From positions 62,001-126,000 of the forward strand of contig NZ_JAROCC010000003.1 of NCBI RefSeq assembly GCF_030433715.1: a stretch of 64,000 nucleotides of DNA. The letters are read 5' to 3'. A program made the position numbers and the translations under genes. This document shows positions 51,782-62,772 of this stretch, one piece after another. The notes beneath the pieces are model-generated. The model worked only from the letters and a program-made list of their open reading frames with translations. It did not search any database and was not told the origin of the DNA. This DNA comes from Sporosarcina highlanderae (lineage in GTDB: Bacteria; Bacillota; Bacilli; Bacillales_A; Planococcaceae). The stretch's first letter is position 1, and each line of letters begins with the position of its first letter.

Positions 51782-52543
51782 ATGATTGTAAGAGAAGAGA
51801 AATGGAGCAATATACCATTACTGCATATTGTGGACGAAACAGTGGAAGATAGCAACATTCCCGCAGTAATTTTCTTGCACGGATTCACCAGTGCCAAAGA
51901 GCATAATCTGCATTATGCATATAATATCGCGAAGAAGGGGTTTCGTGTTTTATTGCCGGAGGCACATCTTCATGGCGTTCGCGATGAAGGTCTGGATGAA
52001 GTCCAGTTAAGCTTGCGATTTTGGGAAATCGTCCTAACATCAATTGAAGAAATGGGTATCCTTCACAAAGAATTGGTTGAAAGAGGTGTCCCTAAAATTG
52101 GGATGGGCGGGACATCGATGGGCGGTATTACGACCCTTGGATGCATGACGGCGTATCCATGGATTGACACGGCTGTGGTCATGATGGGCGCGCCAGGCTA
52201 TGTAGAACTTGCGAAAGCTCAAATTGCCCAGTTTGAAAATAGAGGTTTTAAATTGCCGATCTCCGATGAAGAAAGAAAGTCTTTGATTGACACACTTTCT
52301 CTATTCGATATGACCAAGCAAAGGCAAAAACTTAATCGGCGACCTGTTTTCTTTTGGCATGGGCAACAGGATACAACAGTTCCATTTGAACCAACATATA
52401 ACTTCTTCAAAGCAGCAAAAAAGGATTATCAGGATTTGCCTGAACGGTTCGAATTCATGGCTGACCCCACTGCAGGACATGCCGTTTCCAGATCTGGCAT
52501 GTTGCGAGCGGCGGATTGGTTCGCAAGTTATTTGAATGAGTAG
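51782..52543 (+). CDS. yitV: Alpha/beta-fold esterase (YitV-like)
   Basis: The 253-residue cytoplasmic hydrolase has oxyanion region VIFLHGFTSAKEHN, nucleophile elbow GGTSMGG, acid in HGQQDTTVPF and His in TAGHAVS. It resembles B. subtilis YitV and sits beside the YitU- and YitW-like genes as there. Substrate unknown. Confidence 0.87.
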   Translation: MIVREEKWSNIPLLHIVDETVEDSNIPAVIFLHGFTSAKEHNLHYAYNIAKKGFRVLLPEAHLHGVRDEGLDEVQLSLRFWEIVLTSIEEMGILHKELVERGVPKIGMGGTSMGGITTLGCMTAYPWIDTAVVMMGAPGYVELAKAQIAQFENRGFKLPISDEERKSLIDTLSLFDMTKQRQKLNRRPVFFWHGQQDTTVPFEPTYNFFKAAKKDYQDLPERFEFMADPTAGHAVSRSGMLRAADWFASYLNE

Positions 52544-52594
52544 GTCAATCTTTGATATGATGAAGGTATCCTAGTAAGGAAAGGGGAATTTACA

Positions 52595-52903
52595 ATGAAT
52601 GATGATATGAAGGGCAGTTTGATGGGTGCTCTTGAAAATGTGATCGATCCCGAGCTTGGCATTGATATTGTCAATTTAGGACTCGTCTATGATGTGGAGT
52701 TGGACGACGAAGGTACTGCTAAAGTGACAATGACATTGACATCAATGGGTTGTCCGATGGGACCGCAGATCGTCGCGAATATTAAACAGGAACTCATGGA
52801 ACTACCGGAAGTGAAGGACGTTGACGTCAACATCATCTGGAATCCACCCTGGTCTCGTGATAAAATGTCCCGTTACGCCAAAATGGCGTTGGGCGTACGA
52901 TAA
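52595..52903 (+). CDS. yitW: MIP18/DUF59 iron-sulfur assembly protein (YitW-like)
   Basis: The 102-residue protein has the DUF59 pattern DPELGIDIVNLGLVYDVELD, TMTLTSMGCPMGPQI with its conserved Cys, and VNIIWNPPWSRDKMS. Such proteins help transfer Fe-S clusters to target proteins. It lies 51 nt after the YitV-like gene and is followed by a terminator. Confidence 0.92.
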   Translation: MNDDMKGSLMGALENVIDPELGIDIVNLGLVYDVELDDEGTAKVTMTLTSMGCPMGPQIVANIKQELMELPEVKDVDVNIIWNPPWSRDKMSRYAKMALGVR

Positions 52904-52917
52904 TAGAACGGAAAGGA

Positions 52918-52957
52918 AGGCTGTCTGACTTTTGTCGGCAGTCTTTTTTTATTGAAA
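52918..52957 (+). terminator. Terminator of the YitW-like gene
   Basis: CTGTCTGAC pairs imperfectly with GTCGGCAGT, followed by a long T run. Confidence 0.7.
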
Positions 52958-53019
52958 CTATCGCTTTGTTTCATGTGTTATCAGTAGGGTACGAATATAA
53001 AAAAGGAAGTGCACCACAC

Positions 53020-53077
53020 TTTACTTGGGTGTGAAAACAGTTTATAATTTAATTAATCAAAGATAGTCAAAGTCAAA
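53020..53077 (+). promoter_or_regulatory. SigA promoter with CtsR-like operator before clpB
   Basis: TTTACT (53020-53025) and TATAAT (53043-53048) are 17 nt apart. Just downstream AATCAAA-GAT-AGTCAAA (53055-53071) matches the CtsR heptamer repeat RGTCAAA-NAN-RGTCAAA with one mismatch. A further GTCAAA (53072-53077) abuts it. The position overlaps the transcription start, right for repression. Confidence 0.75.
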
Positions 53078-53095
53078 TGAATGAGGTGAATTTAT

Positions 53096-55237
53096 ATGAG
53101 AATGGACGGCGTACAAGAAGATCAGCGTACACCGCTTGAACAATTTGGACGGAATCTTGTTGAAGATGTAAAAAACGGAAAGATGGATCCGGTTATTGGA
53201 CGAGATGAAGAAATCCGGAATGTCATCCGTATTTTATCAAGGAAAACAAAAAACAATCCTGTTCTAATAGGGGAGCCCGGTGTCGGCAAGACAGCTATTG
53301 TCGAAGGTCTTGCACAGCGAATTGTCAAAGGTGACGTTCCCGAGGGGTTGAAAGACAGGGAAATTTATGAATTGGATATGAGTTCCTTAATCGCCGGAGC
53401 CAAATACCGTGGTGAGTTCGAGGAACGGCTGAAAGGCGTTTTAAAGCAAGTGAAGGAAAGCGATGGGGAAATCATTCTTTTCATTGATGAAATCCATACG
53501 ATCGTTGGCGCTGGAAAGACTGAAGGGGCGATGGATGCAGGGAATATGCTGAAGCCGATGCTTGCACGCGGTGAATTGTATTGCATCGGTGCGACAACGC
53601 TTGACGAATACCGGATGTATATCGAAAAGGATCCTGCACTTGAACGACGCTTCCAGCAAGTGCTTGTACGTGAACCTTCGGTGGAAGATACGATTTCAAT
53701 TTTACGCGGCTTAAAAGAACGTTTTGAACTTCACCATGGCGTCCGAATCCATGACCGTGCAATAGTCGCAGCAGCAACATTATCGGATCGCTATTTGACA
53801 GAACGTTTTATGCCGGATAAAGCAATCGACCTGATCGACGAAGCGAGCGCGATGATCCGGACGGAAATAGACTCGATGCCGCAAGAGTTAGACTCAGTCA
53901 CACGTCGTATTATGCAGTTGGAAATCGAGGAACAGGCGTTACGGAAAGAGAAGGATGCAATCAGCCAAAACCGCTTGGAAGCCTTACGGACAGAGTTGCA
54001 GGAGTTAAAGGATTCTTCCTCCGACATGCGTGAGCAGTGGGATAAGGAAAAAGAAGCTTTGCGTGGAATCCAATTGAAACGCGAAGAGTTAGACCGATAC
54101 CGCCGCGAGTTGGAAGATGCACAGAACCGCTTTGATTTGAATAAAGCTGCGGAATTGCAATACGGCAAGATTCCTCAATTGGAAAAGGAATTGCAGGCAC
54201 TCGAAGGTCCGTTAGCCAATAGCTCTGAAAACCGTTTGCTTCGCGAAGAAGTGACGGAAGATGAAATCGCAATGATAGTTGCCCGTTGGACCGGCATTCC
54301 AGTTACAAAATTAGTTGAAGGCGAAAGGGAAAAATTGCTTCGTCTTCGCGAGACGTTGGAGGAAAGGGTTATCGGGCAAACAAATGCCGTTCAGTTAGTA
54401 ACTGAAGCTGTTTGGCGCGCGCGGGCAGGCATTAAGGATCCGGATAAACCGATTGGATCATTTTTATTCTTAGGACCAACTGGAGTCGGGAAAACGGAAC
54501 TTGCAAAAACGCTTGCCGCGAGCATTTTCGATTCCGAAGATCATTTCATCCGAATCGATATGTCCGAGTACATGGAAAAACATAGCGTATCCCGACTCGT
54601 CGGAGCTCCTCCGGGCTATATCGGCTATGAAGAGGGTGGACAGTTGACGGAAGCGGTGCGTCGCAACCCATATTCAGTTGTCTTGTTAGATGAGATTGAG
54701 AAGGCGCATCCAGATGTATCGAATATTTTACTGCAAGTCTTAGATGATGGGCGAATTACTGATAGCCAGGGAAGACTTGTCAATTTCACGAATACAGTTG
54801 TGATCATGACATCCAACATCGGTTCGGCATATTTGTTGGATGGACAATTCGATTCGGAAAATCATGCAGCCGAGGACTTGGTCATGGCAGAATTGCGCCG
54901 CCACTTCAAGCCAGAACTGTTGAATCGGATGGACGATATTATCATCTTCCACTCATTATCGGGAGACTCATTCCGTTTGATAGCGAAGAAAATGCTTGAT
55001 GATCTTGTCAAACGGTTGAATGAACAGGAAATTGTACTGGAATATAGCGATGAAGTCCTTGACTGGATTGTAAAGGAAGGGACAGACGCAGATTTCGGGG
55101 CAAGACCATTAAAACGGTTCATCCAACGCTATGTAGAAACCGCAGTCGCAAAAGAAATCATCAAAGGCGATATGAAAGATGGGGAGAAATTGGTGTTATC
55201 GATGGAAGAAGGTAAACTTTTGGTTGAGAAAAAGTGA
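53096..55237 (+). CDS. clpB: ClpB-type disaggregase lacking the N-terminal domain
   Basis: The 713-residue AAA+ protein has two nucleotide-binding domains (Walker [10 protein letters not shown] at 60-68 and GPTGVGKTE at about 460-468). Between them, about 265-390, is a long coiled-coil M domain typical of ClpB ([15 protein letters not shown]-like, [14 protein letters not shown]). The Clp N domain (about 150 residues) is absent, and no zinc finger or ClpP-binding (I/L)GF loop is seen after TSNIG. It is therefore ClpB-like, not ClpC or ClpE. It refolds aggregated protein with DnaK. GAGG lies 9 nt before the ATG. Heat regulation by CtsR is suggested by the operator. Confidence 0.85.
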   Translation: MRMDGVQEDQRTPLEQFGRNLVEDVKNGKMDPVIGRDEEIRNVIRILSRKTKNNPVLIGEPGVGKTAIVEGLAQRIVKGDVPEGLKDREIYELDMSSLIAGAKYRGEFEERLKGVLKQVKESDGEIILFIDEIHTIVGAGKTEGAMDAGNMLKPMLARGELYCIGATTLDEYRMYIEKDPALERRFQQVLVREPSVEDTISILRGLKERFELHHGVRIHDRAIVAAATLSDRYLTERFMPDKAIDLIDEASAMIRTEIDSMPQELDSVTRRIMQLEIEEQALRKEKDAISQNRLEALRTELQELKDSSSDMREQWDKEKEALRGIQLKREELDRYRRELEDAQNRFDLNKAAELQYGKIPQLEKELQALEGPLANSSENRLLREEVTEDEIAMIVARWTGIPVTKLVEGEREKLLRLRETLEERVIGQTNAVQLVTEAVWRARAGIKDPDKPIGSFLFLGPTGVGKTELAKTLAASIFDSEDHFIRIDMSEYMEKHSVSRLVGAPPGYIGYEEGGQLTEAVRRNPYSVVLLDEIEKAHPDVSNILLQVLDDGRITDSQGRLVNFTNTVVIMTSNIGSAYLLDGQFDSENHAAEDLVMAELRRHFKPELLNRMDDIIIFHSLSGDSFRLIAKKMLDDLVKRLNEQEIVLEYSDEVLDWIVKEGTDADFGARPLKRFIQRYVETAVAKEIIKGDMKDGEKLVLSMEEGKLLVEKK

Positions 55238-55246
55238 ATTAATATT

Positions 55247-55282
55247 AAAAAAACCATTCCAATGAAAAGGAATGGTTTTTTG
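55247..55282. terminator. Bidirectional terminator between clpB and yjzD
   Basis: AAAAAACCATTCC pairs with GGAATGGTTTTTT around AATGAAAA. Confidence 0.9.
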
Positions 55283-55286
55283 TTGC

Positions 55287-55472
55287 TCAATGATCTGCTA
55301 CTTCTCCATCAGGAATAGCTGATGTCATAACGATAACTATCACTGATAGGACCACTGATGCGATAAGGCCGGTCATGAAGTCAAATGATGCGATTCCTGC
55401 GATTGATCCTGCAACATAGTTTAACATCGTCACTAAGAGGAAGGACCAGAAGAAAGTCATAATATATTTCAT
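55287..55472 (-). CDS. yjzD: YjzD-like small membrane protein (DUF2929)
   Basis: The 61-residue protein has two hydrophobic segments (MKYIMTFFWSFLLVTMLNYV and ASVVLSVIVIVMTSAI). Size, pattern and location before fabHA agree with B. subtilis YjzD. The ATG at 55472 is preferred because GAGGTG lies 6 nt upstream. Function unknown. Confidence 0.78.
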   Translation of the reverse strand: MKYIMTFFWSFLLVTMLNYVAGSIAGIASFDFMTGLIASVVLSVIVIVMTSAIPDGEVADH

Positions 55473-55583
55473 TGAAATCACCTCTACATAACTATTTCAC
55501 CGTTCATCATACCACAGCACACACAATCATAAAACAAAATTATTTTTAGATTTCATTTTCTTTGGCGAAATCGTGTCCAGATA

Positions 55584-55628
55584 TTGAAAAACGGGTTCAG
55601 TTCCACTATAATTAACACCAGGTACTAA
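55584..55628 (+). promoter_or_regulatory. FapR-regulated promoter of fabHA-fabF
   Basis: TTGAAA (55584-55589) and TATAAT (55607-55612) are 17 nt apart. TTAACACCAGGTACTAA (55612-55628) is a close match to the FapR operator TTAGTACCTGNTACTAA-type palindrome and overlaps the -10 box and start site. FapR releases DNA on malonyl-CoA, so lipid synthesis genes respond to precursor supply. Confidence 0.88.
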
Positions 55629-55658
55629 TAATAGATGATAAGGAACGGGGTATGTGAA

Positions 55659-56597
55659 ATGAATGCAGGGTTGATTGGTGTAGGGAAGTTTGTCCCGTCA
55701 AACGTAGTAACAAATCAGGATCTTGAAGCCCGTATGGATACGACGGACGAATGGATTCGTACACGCACCGGCATTGAGGAAAGGCGCATTGCGGATGAAA
55801 ATACCGATACTTCCGATATGGCTTACGAAGCAGCATTGGACGCATTGGAAAATGCAAATATAAAAGCTGAAGAAATTGGAATGATCATTGTTGCAACAGT
55901 GACTCCGGATCGTCCATTCCCTTCAGTCGCTACGATGCTTCAAGAGCGGTTAGGTGCAAAAAACGCAGCTGCCATGGATGTTTCCGCAGCATGTGCAGGT
56001 TTCATGTACGGCATCGTTATGGCGAAACATTTCGTAGAGGCTGACACCTATAAGCATGTTTTAGTCGTCGGCGTTGAGAAATTGTCGAAGATTACAGATT
56101 GGGAAGACCGAAACACTGCAGTCCTGTTTGGTGATGGTGCGGGAGCGGCGGTAGTTAGTAAAGTGAGCGAAGGCCGCGGAATCCTTTCATTCGAATTAGG
56201 AGCGGACGGTACAGGTGGCAAGCATCTTTACCAAGAAAAAAATAAATACATCCAAATGAACGGACGGGAAGTATTCAAGTTTGCAGTTCGGCAAATGGGT
56301 GAATCTGCAGTTAATGTTACTGAAAAAGCCGGACTTACTACAGAGGATGTAGATTATTTAATACCTCATCAAGCCAACATCCGTATTATGGAAGCATCGC
56401 GTCAACGTTTAGAGTTGCCGATTGAAAAGATGTCCAAGTCAGTCCATAAGTACGGAAATACATCTGCTGCCTCTATCCCGATTTCATTGGTCGATGACCT
56501 TGCGGAAGGCCGCGTCAAAGATGATGACATCATCGTAATGGTCGGTTTCGGCGGCGGTCTAACATGGGGCGCTCTCTGTATTAAATGGGGAAAATAA
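55659..56597 (+). CDS. fabHA: Beta-ketoacyl-ACP synthase III
   Basis: The 312-residue enzyme starts fatty-acid synthesis by condensing acyl-CoA with malonyl-ACP. The triad is Cys112 ([10 protein letters not shown]), His237 (HQANIRI) and Asn267 (KYGNTSAAS). The ATG at 55659 ([14 protein letters not shown]) is the conserved start. It forms a FapR-controlled pair with fabF. Contrast this intact C-H-N triad with the C-H-H homologue at 11928. Confidence 0.95.
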   Translation: MNAGLIGVGKFVPSNVVTNQDLEARMDTTDEWIRTRTGIEERRIADENTDTSDMAYEAALDALENANIKAEEIGMIIVATVTPDRPFPSVATMLQERLGAKNAAAMDVSAACAGFMYGIVMAKHFVEADTYKHVLVVGVEKLSKITDWEDRNTAVLFGDGAGAAVVSKVSEGRGILSFELGADGTGGKHLYQEKNKYIQMNGREVFKFAVRQMGESAVNVTEKAGLTTEDVDYLIPHQANIRIMEASRQRLELPIEKMSKSVHKYGNTSAASIPISLVDDLAEGRVKDDDIIVMVGFGGGLTWGALCIKWGK

Positions 56598-56657
56598 TTA
56601 CGAGATACTATATACTTGATAAAGATTATTCGTAAAAATGAAAGGGAGTTTTCAGGA

Positions 56658-57896
56658 ATGGAAAAACGTCGTGTCGTTATTACTGGAATTGGTGCTGTTT
56701 CTCCAGTAGGAAATTCCGCGGAAAAATCGTGGGAAGCGGTATTGAATGGTGAATCGGGAATCGGACCACTTACAAGATTGGATAGTGAACAATTCCCTGT
56801 GAAAGTTGCAGCTGAAGTGAAAGACTTTGATATTGAAGAATATATTCCTCGTAAAGATGCAAGGAAGATGGACCGATTTACACATTATGCACTGGCAGCG
56901 TCCATCATGGCGATGAAAGATGCGAATCTTGAATTGGATGAAGAGACTGGTTTGCGCACTGGCGTCTGGATTGGTTCAGGGATTGGCGGAATGGAGACTC
57001 ATGAACAGCAATTCAAGACGTTTCTTGAAAAAGGTTATCGCCGGGTAAGCCCATTCTTCGTACCAATGATGATTCCGGATATGGCTTCTGGTCAAGTATC
57101 AATCCATTTCGGAGCAAAGGGTATTAACTCTTGCACAGTTACAGCTTGTGCATCAGGGACAAACTCTATTGGTGACGCATTTGAAGTCATCAAACGTGGT
57201 GACGCAGATGTAATGATCACTGGTGGAGCGGAAGCACCGATTACAACAATGGCCGTTGCAGGCTTCTGTTCAAACACTGCATTGTCATTGAACCCGGATC
57301 CTGCAACTGCATCTCGTCCATTCGATAAGGAACGGGACGGCTTCGTCATTGGTGAAGGAGCAGGAATCCTGATCCTTGAAGAATATGAACATGCGGTTAA
57401 ACGTGGTGCTAAAATCTATGCGGAAATCGTCGGATATGGCTCCACGGGAGACGCCCACCATATTACAGCTCCTGCACCGGAAGGCGAAGGCGGTGCACGT
57501 GCAATGCGCCAGGCATTGGAAGAAGCGGGAATCAGCCCTGATAAAATCGATTACATCAATGCACACGGTACAAGCACGCCATATAACGATCTATTTGAAA
57601 CGATTGCGGCGAAAACTGTATTCGGTGAGCATGCCTATAAGTTGGCTATGAGTTCGACTAAGTCAATGACAGGCCATTTATTAGGCGCAGCTGGTGGATT
57701 GGAAGCAATCTTCACTGTGAAAGCATTGCAGGAAGGGATTCTGCCACCGACTATGAATATTGAAAATGCAGATCCGGAATGTGATCTTGACTACGTTCCG
57801 AACGTTGCACGTAAAGTCGATATTGAATATGCAATGAGTAACTCATTAGGTTTCGGCGGTCATAATGCCTCACTAGTATTCAAAAAAGTGAACTAA
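56658..57896 (+). CDS. fabF: Beta-ketoacyl-ACP synthase II
   Basis: The 412-residue elongating condensing enzyme has Cys164 ([10 protein letters not shown]), His303 ([11 protein letters not shown]) and His340 ([13 protein letters not shown]). The ATG at 56658 ([18 protein letters not shown]) is chosen over an upstream in-frame ATG at 56616 on homology and spacing. It follows fabHA by 60 nt and ends at a strong terminator. Confidence 0.96.
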   Translation: MEKRRVVITGIGAVSPVGNSAEKSWEAVLNGESGIGPLTRLDSEQFPVKVAAEVKDFDIEEYIPRKDARKMDRFTHYALAASIMAMKDANLELDEETGLRTGVWIGSGIGGMETHEQQFKTFLEKGYRRVSPFFVPMMIPDMASGQVSIHFGAKGINSCTVTACASGTNSIGDAFEVIKRGDADVMITGGAEAPITTMAVAGFCSNTALSLNPDPATASRPFDKERDGFVIGEGAGILILEEYEHAVKRGAKIYAEIVGYGSTGDAHHITAPAPEGEGGARAMRQALEEAGISPDKIDYINAHGTSTPYNDLFETIAAKTVFGEHAYKLAMSSTKSMTGHLLGAAGGLEAIFTVKALQEGILPPTMNIENADPECDLDYVPNVARKVDIEYAMSNSLGFGGHNASLVFKKVN

Positions 57897-57908
57897 CCAT
57901 AAATAAAA

Positions 57909-57948
57909 GCTCCCCATTTAGAGGTCATCTTCTAAATGGGGAGCTTAT
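57909..57948 (+). terminator. Terminator of fabHA-fabF
   Basis: AAGCTCCCCATTTAGA pairs with TCTAAATGGGGAGCTT around a short loop. Confidence 0.92.
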
Positions 57949-57954
57949 TTTCAT

Positions 57955-59294
<1,340 letters not shown>

Positions 59295-59337
59295 ATGATG
59301 CCAAAACTATATAAGTAAATAAAAAAACACCAGCCAT

Positions 59338-59578
59338 CCCCAAAAAAGGGACGACTGATGTTGATCAACCGTGGTACCACCCGAATTAGCCCGTAAAAGG
59401 CCACTCAAATCCCATAACGCGGGAGACGTGATTGGCTAATAGGCTGCATCAACAACCTTCGTTCACCAATCAAGCTCAGGAATCCAATTCTTCTTGTACG
59501 TCTTGCCTGTTTACACCGGCCACAGGCTCTCTGATAAGGCGAAACAAGAGTACTCTTTCCGTCTTTGCTTTTTATAAT
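59338..59578 (-). promoter_or_regulatory. Trp-specific T-box riboswitch of trpS
   Basis: On the reverse strand the leader has stem I with the AGAGAGCC segment. The specifier loop GAATTGGATTCC has the Trp codon TGG at 59484-59486. The T-box core GGTGGTACCACGG lies at about 59369-59382. A terminator hairpin AACATCAGTCGTCCC...GGGGATGGCTGGTGTT with T run ends at about 59338. Uncharged tRNA-Trp would pair with the T-box and specifier and allow read-through into trpS. Confidence 0.95.
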
Positions 59579-59592
59579 TGTTAGTTGTCAAA

Positions 59593-59621
59593 AGTATAGT
59601 ATGACTTTGTACGGATTGCAA
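59593..59621 (-). promoter_or_regulatory. SigA promoter of the trpS leader
   Basis: On the reverse strand TTGCAA (59616-59621) and TATACT (59593-59598) are 17 nt apart, just before the T-box. Confidence 0.75.
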
Positions 59622-59665
59622 TAGAAAAACTCAAACAGACAAAAAAACAGGTGTTTTGAGGTTTT

Positions 59666-59694
59666 TTGACAAGAAATCACGGGAATAGTAGAGT
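59666..59694 (+). promoter_or_regulatory. Possible promoter of the DUF4015-type gene
   Basis: TTGACA and TAGAGT are 17 nt apart, 57 nt before the start codon. Confidence 0.5.
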
Positions 59695-59751
59695 TCCCCT
59701 ATTCAATAGATTTTTGCTTTGGTAGAATAAATGAAAGAGAGGAAGTGTCCT

Positions 59752-60957
59752 ATGAAGAAAATGAAGTTTTTGAGTTCACTACTACTTGCCGCTGCAGTTG
59801 TGATACCGACTATGGCGCATGCCGATGAAACTATAAAAGATATTGAATTTGCAGAACGTACATATGGATTTGAAGCGGTGGATGAAGCTATTGTAGCGAG
59901 TTCGAAATTATTCCGTTATGATTCGGGACTTGTTTTTGAATATCCGGATGCAGTTAGAGGAATTTACGTCACTGGACATTCTGCAGGAGGGGCCCGATTC
60001 GAGAAGTTACTGAATCTAATCGGTTCGACCGATTTGAATGCAATGGTAATTGATATTAAAGATGATTTCGGGTATTTAACATATAAGCCGCAGGAAGATT
60101 CCCCGTTGTTTGGTCTCGGAATCGGTAAACCGTATATTAAGGATCCTCAAAAGATGTTAAAGACGCTTGAAGAGAATAAAGTATACCCGATCGCAAGGAT
60201 AGTTGTGTTCAAGGACAGTGTCCTCGCAGAACAACGACCTGATCTATCGTTCATGGATGGCGATCAGGTATGGAAAAACGGAAGGAAAGAATCATTTGTG
60301 AATCCGTTTATGAAAGAAGTTTGGGATCATAACGTACAAATTGCGATAGAAGCTGCAAAGATGGGGTTCAAGGAAATCCAATTTGACTACGTTCGTTTCC
60401 CTGAGGGCTTTGAAAAGAGAGCAGATGTACTTGGATATACGATGGAAGACTACAAGGATTCAGAGCTTGACCCAGTGCAACGCCGGGTGGAAGCAGTTAC
60501 CGATTTTGTTGCCTATGCACGTGAACAGTTAAAGCCATATGATGTTGATGTGTCTGTTGATATTTTTGGATACTCAGCAACATTGCCGGAAGCGCCAGGA
60601 ATCGGACAAAACTTCTCTAAGATTTCCGAGAACGTAGATGTCATTTCGTCAATGATTTACCCAAGTCATTGGACTTCCTATTTCGGAATTTCAAAACCGG
60701 ATCTTGAACCATACCGTCTGGTGTCTGAATATGCAAAAGTTGAAAATGCGAAATTAGGGGAACTTGAGAATCCTCCGACTTCCAGACCATGGTTGCAAGA
60801 CTTCAGCGCACCTTGGTTAGGTGCTGGGAATTATCTGCGTTATGGGAAGAATGAGGTCGAAGCACAGATAAAAGCATTGCAAGATAACGGCATAAACGAA
60901 TTCCTGTTATGGAATGCTGGCAATTCATACACAGAAGGTGTGGATTATACACCTTAA
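59752..60957 (+). CDS. Secreted putative glycoside hydrolase (DUF4015 type)
   Basis: The 401-residue protein has a signal peptide (MKKMKFLSSLLLAAAVVIPTMAHA, cleavage after AHA) and a TIM-barrel-like domain. Its segments are VRGIYVTGHSAGG, LNAMVIDIKDDFGYLTY, FKEIQFDYVRFPEG and SSMIYPSHW, the DUF4015 pattern. The Asp in QFDYVRFP may be catalytic by analogy with GH18- or GH13-type barrels, but activity is unproven. The ATG at 59752 with AGAGAGGAAG upstream is chosen over 59731. A terminator follows. Confidence 0.85.
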   Translation: MKKMKFLSSLLLAAAVVIPTMAHADETIKDIEFAERTYGFEAVDEAIVASSKLFRYDSGLVFEYPDAVRGIYVTGHSAGGARFEKLLNLIGSTDLNAMVIDIKDDFGYLTYKPQEDSPLFGLGIGKPYIKDPQKMLKTLEENKVYPIARIVVFKDSVLAEQRPDLSFMDGDQVWKNGRKESFVNPFMKEVWDHNVQIAIEAAKMGFKEIQFDYVRFPEGFEKRADVLGYTMEDYKDSELDPVQRRVEAVTDFVAYAREQLKPYDVDVSVDIFGYSATLPEAPGIGQNFSKISENVDVISSMIYPSHWTSYFGISKPDLEPYRLVSEYAKVENAKLGELENPPTSRPWLQDFSAPWLGAGNYLRYGKNEVEAQIKALQDNGINEFLLWNAGNSYTEGVDYTP

Positions 60958-60962
60958 ACTTT

Positions 60963-60994
60963 AAAGTAGGGGAGAGATCCTCTACTTTTTGTAA
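60963..60994 (+). terminator. Terminator of the DUF4015-type gene
   Basis: AAAGTAG-GGA pairs with TCC-CTACTTT, followed by T. Confidence 0.85.
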
Positions 60995-61195
60995 TTAAAA
61001 TCATAACTATTTTCATGCATATTGAAACCTTTTTGGGTCAGATTCGTACTATTAGGAAAGTAATTTGCTTTTTCATTCGAGAATACCTAAATGAGAAATC
61101 GATTTTTTTCGCAAAAGATGTTTAAAGATTTATGTCATCGGGTATAACAGTAAAGAGTCAAAAAGTACATAACAGAAGGAGCTGTAACCCTTACA

Positions 61196-61279
61196 TTATT
61201 GCGGAAATGTGACAAAGGTACAATCTGTATTACTTTTTTTTGAAAAAGTGTATTCATTGAGAATGAATATGTGTATAAT
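61196..61279 (+). promoter_or_regulatory. spx control region with inverted repeat and -10 box
   Basis: The 400-bp gap before spx has no gene. It holds a perfect inverted repeat ATTCATT-gag-AATGAAT (61252-61268) directly before TATAAT (61274-61279). A TACAAT lies further up (61219-61224). The repeat overlaps where a -35 box would be. B. subtilis spx also has several promoters, one repressed by PerR and YodB. Confidence 0.55.
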
Positions 61280-61364
61280 AGGAGATAGCTAATTACTTTA
61301 AAATCATTCTAATTTAATTTTAAATAAAATCAAGAGCAAGCCGACTGAAAGGAAGTGTCAGCGA

Positions 61365-61763
61365 ATGGGAGTTACATTATTTACCTCACCTAGTTGCACA
61401 TCATGTAGAAAAGCTAAGGCATGGCTGGAAGAGCATGAAATACCGTATACTGAAAGAAATATCTTTTCGGAGCCTTTGAATATTGGTGAGATTAAGCAAA
61501 TCCTTCGAATGACGGAAGACGGTACGGATGAAATTATTTCAACACGCTCCAAAATCTTCCAAAAACTGAATGTAGACGTGGAAAGCTTACCACTTCAACG
61601 TTTATACGAATTAATTCAAGAACATCCTGGCCTATTAAGAAGACCAATCATTCTTGATGAAAAAAGGCTTCAGGTAGGGTATAATGAAGATGAAATCAGA
61701 CGTTTCCTACCTAGAAAAGTAAGGGCCTATCAGCTGCTTGAAGCGCGGCGCATGGTAAACTGA
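61365..61763 (+). CDS. spx: Global stress regulator Spx
   Basis: The 132-residue ArsC-fold regulator binds the RNA polymerase alpha C-terminal domain and redirects transcription in disulfide stress. The redox switch is Cys11-Thr-Ser-Cys14, one residue later than in B. subtilis because of an extra Gly2. Segments [16 protein letters not shown] and [25 protein letters not shown] are nearly invariant in the family. GGAAGTG lies before the ATG. mecA follows, as in other Bacillales. Confidence 0.97.
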   Translation: MGVTLFTSPSCTSCRKAKAWLEEHEIPYTERNIFSEPLNIGEIKQILRMTEDGTDEIISTRSKIFQKLNVDVESLPLQRLYELIQEHPGLLRRPIILDEKRLQVGYNEDEIRRFLPRKVRAYQLLEARRMVN

Positions 61764-61777
61764 ATTAAAATATAGTA

Positions 61778-61830
61778 AAGCTGATAGGGAGCTAACGGGC
61801 ATTCGCCAAATCCTATCGGCTTTTTAATTT
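61778..61830 (+). terminator. Terminator of spx
   Basis: AAAGC-GATAGG pairs with CCTATC-GCTTT over a long loop, followed by T. Confidence 0.75.
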
Positions 61831-62040
61831 CTTTTAGCTCCAAGAATCGCCCTACGCTATAGATTATTCCCTTGCTTTATGTGCTGATGTTCCCTACAAT
61901 GCTATTATCAATAGAAGTCTTGAGCGGGAACCCTTTCAAAACTTCGCAAACGGTCATATAGTAAGTATAAGCATTGCAGGTTAATCGCGAGAATAAAAAA
62001 ATGGGCATATGCCTATTTGTAAGGAAGGGAGAGAAAAGGG

Positions 62041-62688
62041 ATGGAAATAGAGCGTATCAATGAAAATACAGTAAAGTTTTATTTATCGTATATAGACATA
62101 GAAGAACGAGGCTTTACGCGTGAGGAAGTCTGGTACAATCGCGATAAAAGCGAGGAGCTCTTCTGGGAGATGATGGATGAAATCAATGACGAGACCGAAT
62201 TTGAAGTAGAAGGTCCATTGTGGATTCAAGTCCATGCGATGAATAATGGAATCGAAGTGACAGTGACACGTGCACAAATGGAAAACACAGATATAGAATT
62301 TGGAGTGGATGAGTCAGATAAGCATTTTGAACCTGACCCTAACATATTCGCAAACCCTGAACAGCTTATGAGTGAATTAAATGATGAGCCCGTAGTATGG
62401 ACTTCTGATATGTTCGTGTTCGATGATTTCGAAAATCTCATTCCGTTAGCCAAGAAAATTCCCATATACGCAGTTCAATCATCTCTCTATTCATTTGAAA
62501 ATAAATTCTATATGCATGTGATATACGATGAATCTGAAATGGACGACGATGCTAAATTGGATTATTGTAGTATTGTTTCAGAATACGGTTCATTATCCCA
62601 GGTAACGATTCATCGTTTAGAGGAATATGGGAAGGTCATAATGGAATCCGATGTTTTGAAGACAGTTGAGAAATATTTCGGTGAATAA
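62041..62688 (+). CDS. mecA: Adaptor protein MecA
   Basis: The 215-residue adaptor has the N-terminal substrate-binding region (MEIERINENTVKFYLSYIDIEERGF), an acidic linker around 85-115 and a C-terminal domain (FDDFENLIPLAKKI, then NKFYMHVIYDE) that assembles ClpC hexamers. In B. subtilis it delivers ComK, among others, to ClpCP. AAGGAAGGGAGAG lies before the ATG. No clpC is in the window. Confidence 0.94.
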   Translation: MEIERINENTVKFYLSYIDIEERGFTREEVWYNRDKSEELFWEMMDEINDETEFEVEGPLWIQVHAMNNGIEVTVTRAQMENTDIEFGVDESDKHFEPDPNIFANPEQLMSELNDEPVVWTSDMFVFDDFENLIPLAKKIPIYAVQSSLYSFENKFYMHVIYDESEMDDDAKLDYCSIVSEYGSLSQVTIHRLEEYGKVIMESDVLKTVEKYFGE

Positions 62689-62697
62689 ATAGATAAC

Positions 62698-62736
62698 AGC
62701 TACTCCCTAAAAACATCGGGGAAGTAGCTTTTTTTG
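62698..62736 (+). terminator. Terminator of mecA
   Basis: AGCTACT-CC pairs with GG-AGTAGCT, followed by a T run. Confidence 0.88.
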
Positions 62737-62772
62737 TTTAAAGACAATTGTTCAAAATAGTTGCATTTATGA

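Noticed and set aside
53096-55237. ClpC or ClpE call for the AAA+ protein
   Set aside because: The long ClpB-type M domain is present, and there is no zinc finger and no ClpP-binding loop.
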